A stretch of DNA of 12,821 nt from Symbiodinium natans (taxonomy: Eukaryota; Sar; Dinophyceae; Suessiales; Symbiodiniaceae): the NCBI GenBank assembly GCA_905221605.1, contig CAJNDS010002223.1, positions 392,567 through 405,387 on the forward strand. The letters run 5' to 3'. Below are positions 12,628 to 12,821 of the stretch, one piece after another (position 1 is the stretch's first letter; every line of letters begins with the position of its first letter). The notes under the pieces are model-generated. The model saw nothing but the letters and a program-made list of their open reading frames with translations, was not told where the DNA came from and searched no databases. The translations under genes and the position numbers were made by a program.

Positions 12628-12660
12628 GGGTTTAGGGTTTAGGGTTTAGGGTTTAGGTTT
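12628..12660 (+). repeat. TTTAGGG tract, 4-5 copies
   Basis: Short perfect tract beginning GAGGGTTTAGGG and ending in the truncated unit TTTAGGTTTGG. Confidence 0.93.
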
Positions 12661-12821
12661 GGCTTGCAAGTGTTACAACGGTTCCAGTGGCTCGGGGTTT
12701 CCGAATTCGGTAGAGCTATTCAGCCCGTCAGCCGCAGTCCCCACCCCTCGCTCACCCGTTGAAGGCCCAATTTCCGATCACCTGGAATCCTGCAGGGCAC
12801 TAGTCGAGGATCCTGAGAATC
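12661..12821. other. Right-edge spacer
   Basis: No repeat or gene recognised. The last 35 bases contain CCTGCAGG (12789), ACTAGT (12799) and GGATCC (12808) close together. The cause is uncertain (see findings). Confidence 0.5.

Noticed and set aside
758-12660. True chromosome end
   Set aside because: Tract orientation flips many times and non-telomeric sequence lies on both sides; no terminal array is present.
1-12821. tRNA, rRNA, CRISPR array or bacterial operon features
   Set aside because: No tRNA-like B-box with matching arms, no rRNA core words, no regularly spaced repeats with unique spacers, and no tightly packed ORFs with ribosome binding sites were seen.

Overview
This is a repeat-dominated eukaryotic nuclear window with no complete gene that I recognise. 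About 26 telomere-type heptamer tracts (TTTAGGG, or CCCTAAA on the other strand) are scattered from 758 to 12660. They occur in both orientations (15 read TTTAGGG on +, 11 on -) and together cover roughly 2.8 kb, about a fifth of the window. They are interstitial: sequence without heptamer tracts follows each one, and orientation changes repeatedly. TTTAGGG is the telomere unit of most land plants, several green algae, dinoflagellates/chromerids and coccidian apicomplexans. A CTG-rich trinucleotide-derived array at the left edge together with AAACCCT tracts resembles what is known of the repeat-rich segments of Eimeria chromosomes. A dinoflagellate or green alga is not excluded. The assignment is an inference.

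Layout: 1-237 is a 9-bp ACTGCTGCT array that is open in one frame to a stop at 238. From 241 to 757 I see only plain spacer. From 758 to 7796 telomere-like tracts alternate with spacers, most densely at 4859-6393, where more than half of the bases are heptamer repeat. Special elements here are a homogenised CCCTAAG block (2618-2805), a 17-bp-arm hairpin (4162-4259) and a GAAGTTCAA array (6922-7018). From 7797 to 9215 lies a mosaic of non-telomeric repeats: 40-bp and 115-bp tandem duplications, interleaved inverted repeats around a telomeric tract, an alternating 35/36-bp tandem array, and a GAACAGTTC family in both orientations. From 9236 to 9781 an AT-rich block gives way to about 160 bp of almost pure G with a 37-G run. 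From 9927 to 10156 two direct repeats bracket a strong 18-bp hairpin. From 10194 to 12660 telomere-like tracts resume.

Several spacers between the tracts have + strand open frames with coding-like composition. The clearest are 11327-11452 (third-position GC 35/42), 12547-12627 (first 15 codons all end in G or C), 10300-10479, 2178-2294, 4927-5010 and 5424-5522. They lack full gene structure, so they are offered as candidate exons or captured exon fragments at low confidence. Most are followed directly by a TTTAGGG tract. If they are exons, the telomere-like tracts lie in introns. If not, the region is a patchwork of short fragments joined by telomeric filler. I recognise no homologue for any of them, and the remaining open frames look like by-products of repeats and skewed composition.
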